Shown in pieces: positions 24,427 through 36,647 of a stretch of DNA of 64,000 bases (its first letter is position 1; each line of letters starts with the position of its first letter). The translations under genes and the position numbers were made by a program. The stretch spans positions 24,566,455 through 24,630,454 of the forward strand of contig CAIIXF020000002.1 in NCBI GenBank assembly GCA_903813345.2, written 5' to 3'. This stretch comes from Owenia fusiformis (lineage: Eukaryota > Annelida > Polychaeta > Sabellida > Oweniidae). The notes under the pieces are model-generated. The model was not told the origin of the DNA. It did not search any database and was given only the letters and a program-made list of their open reading frames with translations.

Positions 24427-26187
24427 TACAAGTCAAATTCTTTACTTCAGAGAATATTTTTAATTTATTGAGACTTTCGACTAATATCCCTTAGTCTTTT
24501 TCAAAATATAACAGCATGTATACATTTATGTGACGTCATAAACAGACAATGGAAAATTTAATTATGTAACAAATGACCTAGTAACCTAAAAAATAACAAC
24601 AACAAAAAACATAGATATGAAAAAACGAATGTCCTAATAATAACCTTAAGATAAATATATCATCGTTATGGTAACAATTAAACTCAAATATTACTATTGC
24701 ATACTTTGCTATACCATTCTTAATTTACAATATTTTATGATACAAATTGTCCAACTGATATCCATTATCTCTAACAGGATCTTAAGAGGTTCTGGACAAA
24801 TCATTTGATTCTGGACTTGACATATTTTTTTTCCAACGAAATCACATCCAAGGGTTGAATTTTTATTGGATATTTAGAGAGCGAGTCCTGTATTGATTTC
24901 AATAAAAAGGTTAAAATAGAACGCTATTTGAGAGTTAATCTTATACTTTCATTACATTGATAAATTAAGGCAAATTCTGAAAAATTTTAAAGTGCATTTT
25001 TTATGAAATATTATCCAAGTATTTAGATGAAACGGTCTTATTTAAATACAAATCATAACATGATGATATTTTTTCATAAAATATTTCTTCAAGAAATTCA
25101 ATTGAAGGCTCAAGATAAAACGAGCTAATTTAGGTGAAAACCCTTACATGATGATGTGTTTTCATGACTTCTTTCATAAAATTCCATCAAGGGGTGAAAA
25201 CAAAATGATCGAATTTAAGTGATTTAAGGATCACGAGGATAGGTTTTCTTGGATATTTTCTATGAAATCCCATCCAGTGGTCAAGGTAAAATTTTTATTT
25301 GGTATATTTGGTCACGTGTTCGAACCCATAGAACCATATAGGAACGTCATTTTGAATGTTACGAGATAAATCCATATAAGGCTTTTAGAACAATGTGGGG
25401 AAAGATGAGGGGAAGCCCCTGACACCTGTTCACGATTTTATCCGAACGTTCATCGGATCATTTCGGTTTTTATGCACTTCATTATTTTACCGAAGTTTGC
25501 CGATTCGATTCGTCGTATTTCGGAATATTGGGGACAATTTTATACTCCATTGGGAGTATTTTTAATCTACTTCTTATTACGAAGATTCCCGAACCTTGTT
25601 CGGATTAATCCGGATTTTCTGACCTACTTCATCTACCGAGATTTAACGAGTTTACATTCGGCTCATTTCGGAATCCTGGTGACAATTTTATACTCCATTG
25701 GAGTATTTTTGATCTACTTCTTATGACGAAGATTTCCGAACCTTGTTCGGATTAATCCGGATTTTCTGACCTACTTCATCTACCGAGATTTAACGAGTTT
25801 ACATTCGTCTCATTTCGGAATCCTGGTGACAATTTTATACTCCATTGGAGTATTTTTGATCTACTTTTTCTGGATTTTGCCCTACTTATTATATCTTTAC
25901 AACAAGCAAATCAAAAAATTCGCCATGAACGGGTCTCGATCGACTAACCTAGAGCATGGAAGCTAGGCACGTTAGCCATGAGGCTAACGTGCAACCGATA
26001 CGAAAGGATAAAAGTATTATATATTTATACCGAGCGTCAATTCAAAATGATCTTCACTTTTGACTGCACGTAAATACAAGTCGTCAGTTGTATCCAGAAT
26101 AGATGAACGCCTATGGTACTAGTGAATAACCAAGTCCCAGGCGAGTGGTTCGCACCCCACCGTGATATGTTATTTTTGCTTTTTTAA
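24427..26187. repeat. Left inverted arm of a 10.5-kb Penelope-associated structure
   Basis: 24427-24486 matches the reverse complement of 34889-34947, and 24768-26187 matches the reverse complement of about 32660-34087. Between them, 24487-24767 replaces the Penelope ORF of the right side. Arms are almost identical: an 84-codon frame at 25472-25726 recurs residue for residue on the minus strand at 33388-33113. Inside are two or three tandem units of about 149 bp (TACTCCATTGG / TTTAACGAGTTTACATTC). GAGACTTTCGACTAATAT at about 24469-24486 resembles sequence next to Penelope-like elements. Confidence 0.75.
26095..26170 (+). other. tRNA-like (SINE-type) sequence in the left arm
   Basis: GAACGCCTATGGTACTAGTG resembles an A box, and GAGTGGTTCGCACCCCACC resembles a T-arm with B box (GTGG/CCAC stem). 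The acceptor stem is not convincing, so it looks tRNA-derived rather than a working tRNA. A second tRNA-like segment on the opposite strand (about 25920-26000; GATCGAGACCC and TTAGCCTCATGGCTAACG on the minus strand) sits beside it. Both recur in the right arm at about 32680-32930. Confidence 0.3.
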
Positions 26188-29100
26188 TACGACAGAAAGG
26201 AGCAAGGTCACTGGCATGTAGCGGTCCTGATATCGATACATTCTACACGCAATAAAACCAGATACCTGCGTGTGATTAAAACTACATGTTAGAGCGTCGA
26301 TATCCTACAAATCCTATTTTTTCATAAAAATATTTTTTCATGAAATCCAATCGAAGGGTGAAGATAAAACGATCTTTTAGGTAAAACAGCTTTACATGAT
26401 CTGGTGATGTGTTTTCATAACTTTTTTCATAAAAGACCATTCTCGGTTTGGAGAACAAAGTTCGTCACTCTAATTGAGCGTTATCCCTGCTTCGGACAAA
26501 TTTGATTTTTTTACATAATATAGATTTGAATGTCTTCTTTTGAATAGTCATAGTTTAATTTGGGTTATATTTCTAGATTTTTCATATAAAAATTACTAGT
26601 GAAACACCCAACGTCGCTTTTATGATTCGTACCACTTTTTTAACTTGGTGTATTGCATATTTCCGTGGGTTGATTTGAAAAAAAGACAAACAACGTATAC
26701 ATGAATATGTCATAAGCATATAGTGAGATAATTGTTAGATTAGGTTTGCTATAAGTGACTTTAAAAAAAAAACAAAAAAACATTAGTTCACGTGTTAAAG
26801 TCCCATTGACCACGACATCAAGGAAAATTGAGCTTTTTGTCATCAGACATCTTTATAGATGGAACTAGCTATGTACTACATTTTTAAATACACTCACATT
26901 GTACATGTAGCTGTAATATGTAAGATGTTATTTTTATTGATGAAAAGATTCTTACATACTAAAGTTACATTAAAATATCAATTGCAATAGCCACCTGTTT
27001 TTAACATCCCTTTGTCACTCATCCCTTAATTATCTCTGTGTATCTTAAACGTGTGTATGTTCGATGTTGATAGCACCCGAGCGCAACCTAAGGAGCACAT
27101 ACAATACATTTTGTGTATGCCCAGTCTGGCCGCCTTATATCTGCCTGCACCGAGAAATGGGCGCAGCTTTGACAATTAACGAATGATATAACGATATCAC
27201 GGATTTCACCGAATGTTATTCATCCCTAAATAGCTTTTTTATATAGTCTTATGATCCGACTGATGTTTCAATTTTTTGCAGTGACTCTGAAATTGCTGCG
27301 CCAGATATGACATCACAGCGACTCATTTTCCTACATTTAAATCACTAAACTAAATCAATTGAAACATAATCATTAAAGAAGACCTTGTATTTTACTTTGG
27401 ACGAGGGTAGTGGCCATGTCTTGGCATGGCTAGTTGTGCATTAACGTTTGATACTGTTGTGCGGATAAAAATAATGAATATATGTTAAAGTAGCACTAAA
27501 CAGATACTTTTAGAGTTAAAAGAATATAGTTACATTTAAAGAATGGGCCCAACGAACAGATATTGAATATAGGACTCGTTTGATGAAACGTTCGTTCTTT
27601 TAATTCTAATAAACCTAGAAATCAATCAACGATTAAGTAAATTGACAAGACTTCATGTTCAAGTTGGCTGAATTTCGTGTAACTTAACTCTGTTATGTTT
27701 CTAGATTTTACATATGGAGAACAGAATTCGAAATCATAATCACAATCGTATTTTAAGGCAAATAGGCCATGAATATGCTTTTAGTTACACGGTGGATGAT
27801 CAAATTAACACATTTTGGATGTTGAATTTCATTTCAAGTTCATTCGAATTTACGCATTATCGTGGGAAAGCCCATGGCATTATCCAATAAAATTGATATA
27901 TATACTGTCTAGGCTGAGACTAACATATATAATGTTATTTAATGTATTTAATATACAGGATATATCTGAGAAAGTTATGCAATATATCTACACGAGAAAT
28001 AGTAGGGACCGAGGGTTGATATATTACCTTTACCTGTCGAAAATCGAGTATAAACTATGAGGATTAGATACGCATTGAATGTAATGGAACCGTCATGTAA
28101 TAATTAGAAATGATAATCACAATCAAATCATGAATATTTTATCTAGATTTAAAGTGCTTAAGATTTATTCTTAAAACTCAACCGAACTATTAACATTTAA
28201 AAGCACCGAACGAATTTTCTGGGGATTGCTGATGAGCGGGTGGGATGGGATGGGAGGGATAAAATGAAATACTAGATAAAATATTGATACCTTTACGCAT
28301 GTCAATCTCAAATTAGAATGCATATATCATTATCTCTTTTATTCTTCTGTATTGTAATACGATAGTCTGATTATTGCCAATATCCTATACATGAAATAAT
28401 GTACAACGTGTATTCTACATTGAATAACAAACGAAATAAAACTCATCTTTGTACGAATTTATTTTTCATATGACACAAAGTAACATAACATTGTTATATG
28501 TTGCATTTACGACTACTACAGCAAATCAGAAAATTCGTACAATATCAAACGTAAGAGTTGTTCACAAATACATTGGTATTTTGATATGAGTATCATGTAG
28601 TATTAAAATATTAAAATCATATGATCAGCAAGTTTATAAGCTTAATATTGTATTTTTTTTTATTTAAGTGTCGCATGCTTAATTTCATACATATGCATCT
28701 GTACAATCATCCAAAAAGCCTCGAGCCACCAATGGCTAATGAGACACTGCTAATCAAAATAAATCATATAATATTATATAATAAGATGCATAATATGAGT
28801 CAGTTGCAGAAATAGGATTATGAATAAAGCAAAGTTCATGACCTCTATTACGAACATTGTTTGATGAACTCGATCACTCAGTCAGTTGTTGAACATATGC
28901 AAATGTGGTCAGGTTATAAATATAAGTACAATTTAAGTCCATGATATTTTCACATATTGAACATAACACTCAGTTCACAAAGAGATGTATACAAATCTAA
29001 TCCACAAGTAGAAATGATTGTTTCATGCTGTTTATGCATTGTGTATAAACTGTAATCCAAAACATGAATAAAGTGGGCAAGAGGTGGTTGTATGATGGCC

Positions 29101-30295
29101 CATAAAATCACATTATGTAACACCGGCACCCTGGTTCAATATAGTGCAGTGGCCCATGTTTGATATACGTACATCAAAACTCATGTTTTTTCAAGGAAAG
29201 AAGCTAGATTAGTGATATATTGAAAAATCAAACTACTATACCCCAATACTGTAGCCCGTATTTCTTTAAAAGGAATACAGGCTACAGTGAAGTTGCAAAT
29301 GGAGGACCTTTGTTTATTTCCATAGTTCTGGAGGAATACTAGATTTTACATTGTATAGATTCATCGAGCAGTTTGCAACGCACTATCACCAGAAAAGTCC
29401 TATGGAAAAGGACAAAGAATACCCGCTCTATTTGCAACTTAACTGTACCCTGTATTCTTTTTAAATGTGTTCACGTGGTAGGGTAGTGTGATACTCCCTC
29501 TGCCTATGCCTACATCGTTCAATCTTTTTTTCATAGTATAACGCCTTATTAATACAACAGTTATTGAGCTGTTAAGAAAACATACTAACAAACAAACCAC
29601 CGAGTTTAGAGTAAGACATATACATGTATTGTTCTATTATCAAATCATATATTGTGTCCCAATTCTAAAACGTTAACAGTTTATGGTGTACAATAAAACT
29701 ATTACTATTAACCACTTTAATATATTTAGACATAAAATATCAAGTTACTCATCAGCCAACAAATCTCAAAATATCGAAAAATGAAAAATACGAGATACTT
29801 GTTCACTCAAATCTAGGAGTCAATTGGTAATGTGTACCTATAGATAGTTCTCAAAGTAAATGAGCAAAAGCGTAACATTTGTATGTAGCATGCTTCATAA
29901 AACACTAAACTTAGCCCAAAAAGTAAGCGTGCATTTTGTTCCTGGCACTGATTGGTTAATAAGTGAATACAATTCGTTGAATGCACGATGCACTCAAAAG
30001 ATTAGCAGCTGGGAAAGGCTATTGAACAAAAAGTACGCTTTCGTACTCAAAAAAGGATTACCCTTTTACAACTTTGACAACTTTGAAGCATGAACTTCGG
30101 AAGATCTAATGAAATGTACCTATTACTGTTACCCTGTGGATCCCAGGGTTTTGATATGTTCTACAAAGTCATGCAAAGACAGACCATATATGCACTAAAA
30201 ATATCTGTGACACTTGTATGATATGTATTCCACTTTGAACCACCATCTATTTCAATATTGTGAAAATATATATTTCCCAAATTATGAAATAAAGG
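26188..30295. other. Non-coding centre of the inverted structure, left part
   Basis: A shorter diverged copy of arm sequence (TTTTTTCATGAAATCCAATC and following) lies at about 26320-26440. The rest is AT-rich with no frame of coding character; the listed short ORFs have no motif. No RNA gene recognised. Confidence 0.4.
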
Positions 30296-30715
30296 AGCTT
30301 GTATTCGCGAATGCCGCTAACGCCTGTCGGCTACCGGATAAACCTACTTTACTATTTTATGGGCAATTCATTAAAATATCAATGGAATATTGTCAGGTTC
30401 TTTTCATATTTAAATGAGTCGCCCATAGAATGGTAGGTTAATCCGAAAGCTGAAATCTTCCATTCCCAAAGCATAGTCTTAGCTTGTATTCGCAAATGCA
30501 ACTAACGCCTGTCGGCTACCGGATTAACCTATTATTTTACTGGAAACTCATGTCAATACGAATAGTACCTGCCACTATTCCATTCATATTTAAATGACTT
30601 GGTCATATTATACTGGGTTAATCAGGTAGCCGGAAGGCGTTAGTTGCATTCGCGAATATAAGGTTAGCTTGTATTCAATAATGCAAGAAACGCCTGTCGG
30701 CTACCGGATTAAACT
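30296..30715. repeat. Three copies of a palindromic MITE-like repeat
   Basis: Units begin at about 30296, 30482 and 30665 with AGCTTGTATTCGC and ACGCCTGTCGGCTACCGGAT. The middle unit (about 30482-30664, 183 bp) is a complete foldback: its right half carries the mirror GTAGCCGGAAGGCGTTAGTT ending in GCGAATATAAG. The first unit has a decayed right end and the third is cut at about 30715. No ORF. Confidence 0.7.
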
Positions 30716-32659
30716 ACCTCTGGAGACATCGGGATTTTAAAGCGGCGTGCAAAGCGTAATCGGGTACACCCCAGTTCTCCGAAACCCAGTTGTCCGAAAC
30801 CCATTACTCCGAAAAATAAAGTCATAAAAGAAAGCGGGGGGCGTAGCTTACTTAAACTTACGTCAGTTTCATGCCATGTATTTGGCCAAATTAATGGCAT
30901 GGACGCATTCTGTTATTCATAGATCTCTCTCTCACTTTGAATTGCATCCATTGCATGGCGTTACCAGAATGGCAGGAACGGGAGATTTATTTTACATTGT
31001 GATTCTAAAAAAAGGTTATTAAAACACAATATATATTACGGAACAGTTTATCTTATCTTCTTCAATCTCTTTTATATAGGCAAAATAAAATGAAACATTT
31101 TGAAACAGATAAAATAATTTATCGCATAGAACTTTAAGAATAAAACAGTATACAAATTACGTTGTCAAAATATTTCGTCGCATTTAATTTCTTAGTCTCG
31201 GTCTCTTATCAAATCGTAAAAAAATAAAACATTCTATACTTAATCACTTGGGATTTATGTTTCGGCATTCGTTTCAGGCATTTGTTTTTTATGTTCTTCT
31301 CCTGAAATGTATTTGTTTGACAATAATCAGAGAAAGTGCGTATACGTATAAATATGCCACGCAAACAAACGGGTGTGACTTCAATTTCTTGTCTGTCTGA
31401 GGACGTATTGGGAACGAGGTAGAATTAAAGAATTCTTATGAACGAGTCATGCAAGATACTAGAACTAGTAAAGTAATGTAAATGGATAAGTTAATTTCTG
31501 ATGGATCTGGATATAATATATTTCAAAACTTTGTAAACACTAGATAACTTCATTTAGGCAGATATAGTATCTTGATATATTTGGCTATCATGCGTTTAAA
31601 ATACGTTCCTAAAACTATGAAGACGTTAGGTGAGAAATATTGCTATTGTACGTTCGAAAAGTATTTGGTTGTATTTTGTAGTTCTCAAGTTACCCATGAA
31701 CTTTCGTGGGCTAATTAACGTCTTGACTTAGCATATTTAGCCTAATTTTGCAATGATGTCAACGTGATTCAAATGTTATGCTGTCGTGATTCGCAGAGGT
31801 TGCGACAAGATTCGTTTTACAACAGATGTAACTATGAGAACATGAAAGCTCATAATCCTGATTATGCAACCTTATACAATCGTTATCTTTGGGACAAGAG
31901 CCCAAAAACAAGGTACTCGTGAACGAGAGTTGAATTTGCTCCGTGAACGATAGGATACGCTGTTCCCCACCAACAAAATACAGACATATGCTTCAGTGTC
32001 CTCAACGCAGATTGTAGAGAACAAGAGAAAAAATGAAATATACTTTGCCATAACAGAATACTGTTAAAGTATTGTTTATTAAGTTTATTAAGTTTCACAA
32101 ATAACTTTTAAATGCCTTCTTTACCGTCAACGGACACTCAAATAAATACACAATACAATGCAATGCAATGTAATACAACGCATTACAATACAAACTAAAT
32201 TAGAGTATTTGTGCATAGCATTTTCCCCTTTTGTTTGAAGGATATTTTAAGAATAATTCCAGCGTTCGTACACACCTGGAAATGTCAGGGTTTTGATTTA
32301 ATTTTCCAAGTGCCTGAAATGTCAGAGAATTTTAAAATAAGGTCAAAAAGGGCCAAAGAGTCTGGGAATTTTGAAACTGTAGACATGTCATCGAAATGTC
32401 AGGGAAATTTGTATCAGTGTTGAAAAAATGATGTTCCAGAAAAATAAATTTTAGGACTATGACAGGATCTCAATGAAATCCAAAATGTAACATTTAGTTG
32501 ATTCCACACGGGGCGTGTACATTGTCTAACATATATCTAAAAGGTTTACACTGTCTTGATTAATGAACTTCTTAGATCTAGTCGCGCTTCAGAAGTGGAA
32601 ATCCTTCAATTATCAGAGGTTAATGTTTCTAAAACTGTATTGAAATAAACGTATTAATA
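30716..32659. other. Non-coding centre of the inverted structure, right part
   Basis: Holds a CCGAAACCCA-rich stretch at 30770-30810 and short AATACAATGC repeats at about 32140-32195. ORFs at 31883-32098 and 32211-32423 show no domain. Nothing else seen. Confidence 0.4.
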
Positions 32660-34087
32660 AAGCAAAAATAACATATCACGGTGGGATACGAACCACTCGC
32701 CTGGGATTTGGTTATTCACTAACACCATAGGCGTTCACCTATTCTGGATACAACTGACGAGTTGTATCTTAGTGGAGTCAAAAGCGAAGATCATTCTAAA
32801 TTGACGCTCGGTATAAATATATGATACTTTTATCATCTCACACAGGTGAACGTTAGCCTCATGGCTAGCGTGTTTAGCTTCCACTCTCTAGGTTAGTCGA
32901 TCGAAACCCGTTCATGGCGAACTTTTTGATTTGCTTGCTGTCAACTTATAATAAGTAGGGCAAAATCCAGAAAAAGTAGATCAAAAATACTCCAATGGAG
33001 TATAAAATTGTCACCAGGATTCCGAAATGAGACGAATGTTAACTCGTTAAATCTCGGTAGATAAAGTAGGTCAGAAAATCCGGATTAATCCGAACTGATT
33101 CGGGAATCTTCGTCATAAGAAGTAGATCAAAAATCCAGAGAAGTAGATCAAAAATACTCCAATGGAGTATAAAATTGTCACCAGGATTCCGAAATGAGCC
33201 GAATGTAAACTCGTTAAATCTCGGTAGATGAAGTAGGTCAGAAAATCCGGATTAATCCGAACAAGGTTCGGGAATCTTCGTAATAAGAAGTAGATTAAAA
33301 ATACTCCCAATGGAGTATAAAATTGTCCCCAATATTCCGAAATACGACGAATCGAATCGGCAAACTTCGGTAAAATAATGAAGTGCATAAAAACCGAAAT
33401 GATCCGATGAACGTTCGGATAAAATCGTGAACAGGTGTCAGGGGTTTCCCCTCATCTTTCCCCACATTGTTCTAAAAGCCTTATATGGATTTATCACGTA
33501 ACATTCAAAATGACGTTCCTATATGGTTCTATGGGTTCGAACACGTGACCAAATATACCAAATAAAAATTTTACCTTGACCACTGGATGGGATTTCATAG
33601 AAAATATCCAAGAAAACCTATCCTCGTGATCCTTAAATCATTTAAATTCGATCATTTTGTTTTCACCCCTTGATGGAATTTTATGAAAGAAGTCATGAAA
33701 ACACATCATCATGTAAGGGTTTTCACCTAAATTAGCTCGTTTTATCTTGAGCCTTCAATTGAATTTCTTGAAGAAATATTTTATGAAAAAATATCATCAT
33801 GTTATGATTTGTATTTAAATAAGACCGTTTCATCTAAATACTTGGATAATATTTCATAAAAAATGCACTTTAAAATTTTTCAGAATTTGCCTTAATTTAT
33901 CAATGTAATGAAAGTATAAGATTAACTCTCAAATAGCGTTCTATTTTAACCTTTTTATTGAAATCAATACAGGACTCGCTCTCTAAATATCCAATAAAAA
34001 TTCAACCCTTGGATGTGATTTCGTTGGAAAAAAAATATGTCAAGTCCAGAATCAAATGATTTGTCCAGAACCTCTTAAGATCCTGTT
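32660..34087. repeat. Right inverted arm of the 10.5-kb structure
   Basis: Reverse complement of 24768-26187 with very few differences, including the 149-bp units and both tRNA-like segments. On the minus strand it directly follows the Penelope-like ORF (stop at 34094), so the arm is best read as the 3' flank or tail of that element. The extra outer match at 34889-34947 lies just 5' of the ORF. Confidence 0.75.
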
Positions 34088-34093
34088 CTCTGT

Positions 34094-34885
34094 TCATTTT
34101 AGGTTGCATTGTTTTAATATGAATTGCTTCCTTAACTCACGTTTAAGATCATGACTCTCATTATCAATGATTTTTACATTGTTCCAGTTTATATTATGAT
34201 CATATTCCATGGAATGTTCAATAACCGCAGAAGCTAGACCTCCAGTCGACAGTAATGTGGGTCTACGATGTTCTCTGATTCTAGTAACTAGTTCCCGCTT
34301 TGTTTCACCTACATAAGTGGCAATACAGTCTTTACAATCAATTTTGTAAATTACGCCGGACTTCTTTTGATCATTAGTTTTGTCCTTTAAATGCACCAAC
34401 TGTTTCTTGATAGTATTCTGCGATGAGAAACATACCCGGACACGATGCCTTTTAAAAATACGCCGTAACTGGTTGGAAATACTAGGGATATACGGAAGAA
34501 CTGCAGTACACCTTATATCGTCATCATTTCTTGTTCTGTTTACATTATTTGTCGCATGTCTTTCACCTTCTTTAATCAGCCATTCCGGGTACCCACACTC
34601 CTTTAATGATCGGCAAACCAGTTCATTTTCTTTGTTTAGATCTTCCTCTTTAGTTACCAATGTTTCTGCCCTCCTAAAGAGGGATTTGACAACTCCTCTT
34701 TTAGTATCAAGAGAATGATTTGATTGGAAATGCAAATACTGATTTGTGTGCGTTGGTTTGCGGTAAACACTAAATGACAAAGATCCGTCTTGTTCAATCT
34801 GGGACATCGTATCCAAAAATGGGAGACGTTTATCGGCGGAACATACTTCCTTGGTGAATTTTATTCTCTCGTGTTGTTTATTCAA
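34094..34885 (-). pseudogene. Penelope-like element: end of RT plus GIY-YIG endonuclease, 5'-truncated
   Basis: 263 codons open on the minus strand, preceded in frame by a stop and lacking an ATG (first codon TTG). The N-terminal part (LPFLDTMSQIEQDG, VYRKPTHTNQYLHF) is the C-terminal end of a Penelope reverse transcriptase. Residues about 175-215 form the GIY-YIG fold (GVIYKIDCKDC, TYVGETKRELVTRIREH), with the Cys pair typical of this family. A full-length protein is about 800 residues, so the fingers and the catalytic YADD region are missing. The rest is open, so the truncation looks like a normal 5'-truncated insertion rather than old decay. It lies at the inner side of the 34889-34947 repeat. 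Confidence 0.85.
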
Positions 34886-34967
34886 ATATTAGTCGAAAGT
34901 CTCAATAAATTAAAAATATTCTCTGAAGTAAAGAATTTGACTTGTTTCTGATATATTAACCAGAGAG

Positions 34968-36343
34968 ATGAACTTACATAGAACTAATGAAGATGTTTGG
35001 GAGGAAGAATGTACTAACACAAGTCAAGGGTCAGAAGACACAATGTTGACAGCACCTGACTTCATAGAACCAACTGAAAGAGATTATGTGTACAACATAG
35101 CACCTGGCCAGCATAGTACTCCTGTAAGCATATTTCAGGACATTTATTCTGAGGAACTAGCATTTCCTGATATATTTATAGGAAATGCTAGGCCTTCGGA
35201 AAGGAAGGTCAAAGTTCATTACAGTGACATAGTGAAATCAGAGCTTCGTAATGTTGACAGAAGAGCTGCCAGCAATGTTGAAAATATATTTTTCAAGGTC
35301 AAGAAACTCCAAATGAAGCAGTTGATTGACAAAACTAATATTGCAGTCAGGAAATTCAAGAAAGGAACCATCACAGCTGGAAGGGCAAAAGATCCAGAAC
35401 AAATGAAAAATTTTGTAAGTCAAGATAAAGGCTACAAAGAGCTCTCAACAATACGAGGCTCTCCACCATACTTTCAAAAAGCACATAAGGATTTGTTAGC
35501 TATGCTACGATATCTTGGGCCACCAACCTTATTTGTCACACTATCTGCTGCAGAAACACGTTGGGACCATCTTCTGAAAATTCTGAAGAAAACTGTTGAC
35601 AAAGAAGATGTGTCTGATGAATACATTGACAACTTAACTTGGAATGAGAAGTGCCGTTTGATTCAGAGTGACCCAGTCACTTGTTCTCGACACTTTGATT
35701 ATCAATTTACAGTACTCATCAATGATGTACTAAAATCTAGTGCATGTCCCCTTGGAGTCCTTACCGACTACTTTTGGCAAAATGAATTCCAGCAACGTGG
35801 ATCAGTCCATAGTCATGGTTTAATGTGGTTCAGAGACCAAAAGCACCAAAGCTGCCACTGAACCCTGTTGCTGAAGACATTGCTGAAATTTTACAATATG
35901 TAGATGCCAACATAACATGTAGTATGCCCAGTGAGGAAGAGGACCATGAGCTTGCAGATTTGGTTAAACTCAAGTTGCATCGCCACTCACACACATGCAG
36001 AAAAGGTGGTAGAGCTGAATGTCGTTTTGGATATCCCCTTCCTCCAATGCGCACAATTCAGCTATTAGAACCACTAGATGAAGATGAACCTGATTTGGAA
36101 AAACACAAAACAAACTGGAAGTCAATTCATAAAATATTAGTGGACATGAAATATGGAGAAGATATCAGTTTTGATGAATTTCTCAGGAAGATTGATATGA
36201 CTGAGACTAACTACATCCTCGCTGTTAGGTCAAACTTAAAGAGAAAAGACATATTTCTGAAACGGTCCTCTAATGAAATTCGAATAAATGCATACATTCC
36301 ATTCCTAACTAAATTGTGGAGAGCAAATTCTGATGCCAAGTAT
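34968..36343 (+). pseudogene. Helitron-type Rep, N-terminal and HUH part, frameshifted
   Basis: 34968-35861 gives 297 residues with the Helitron N-terminal signature (KVHYSDIVKSELRNVDRRAA, GSPPYFQKAHKD, RLIQSDPVTCSRHFDYQ) and ends at the HUH motif GSVHSHGLMWF (about residues 278-288). A one-base frameshift at about 35835-35845 moves the frame to that of 35825-36343, which carries HRHSHTCRKGGRAECRFGYP, the conserved His/Cys stretch after HUH. The frame stops where the foldback element enters at 36344; it resumes at 41462. The protein would nick and join single-stranded transposon DNA in rolling-circle transposition. It is not functional here. Confidence 0.85.
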
Positions 36344-36631
36344 TAGGGGCTCATATGGTAGCCAAAGGTGGGCCCGTCAGTGAGCAAATTTGAACCACAT
36401 TATTTATCTTGGGAAACATGTTAGATTTAAGGATTTAGAACTTTGACGCCCAAAAAGCGACCATTATGGATAGCTTTTCTAGGTTTTATACCCCCGAGGT
36501 TATTTTCGAGGGGGTCTCAACTCTTTCTTAATAACTTTAAAAATATTAAAGATATGTGTCTGAAACTTGCAGGGTACCTTCCTGGGTTCAACGCATAGCT
36601 GTATTGAAAGTTTAGGATTATTTGAAATAAT

Positions 36632-36647
36632 GGTTGCTATAGCAACC
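36632..36647. promoter_or_regulatory. X-box-like palindrome (foldback element)
   Basis: GGTTGCTATAGCAACC is a perfect palindrome fitting the RFX X-box consensus RYYNYY-N(1-3)-RRNRAC. Other versions in this element: 37024-37037, 37197-37212, 40611-40626, 40786-40799 and 41176-41191. Binding is inferred only. Confidence 0.5.

Noticed and set aside
25472-25726. 84-codon ORF repeated at 33388-33113 as a possible gene pair
   Set aside because: It lies in the inverted arms and reads through 149-bp tandem units; no upstream region or motif. Identity reflects the arms, not coding constraint.
29860-30093. 77-codon ORF in the centre of the inverted structure
   Set aside because: No motif, no homologous copy in the window and no splice context.
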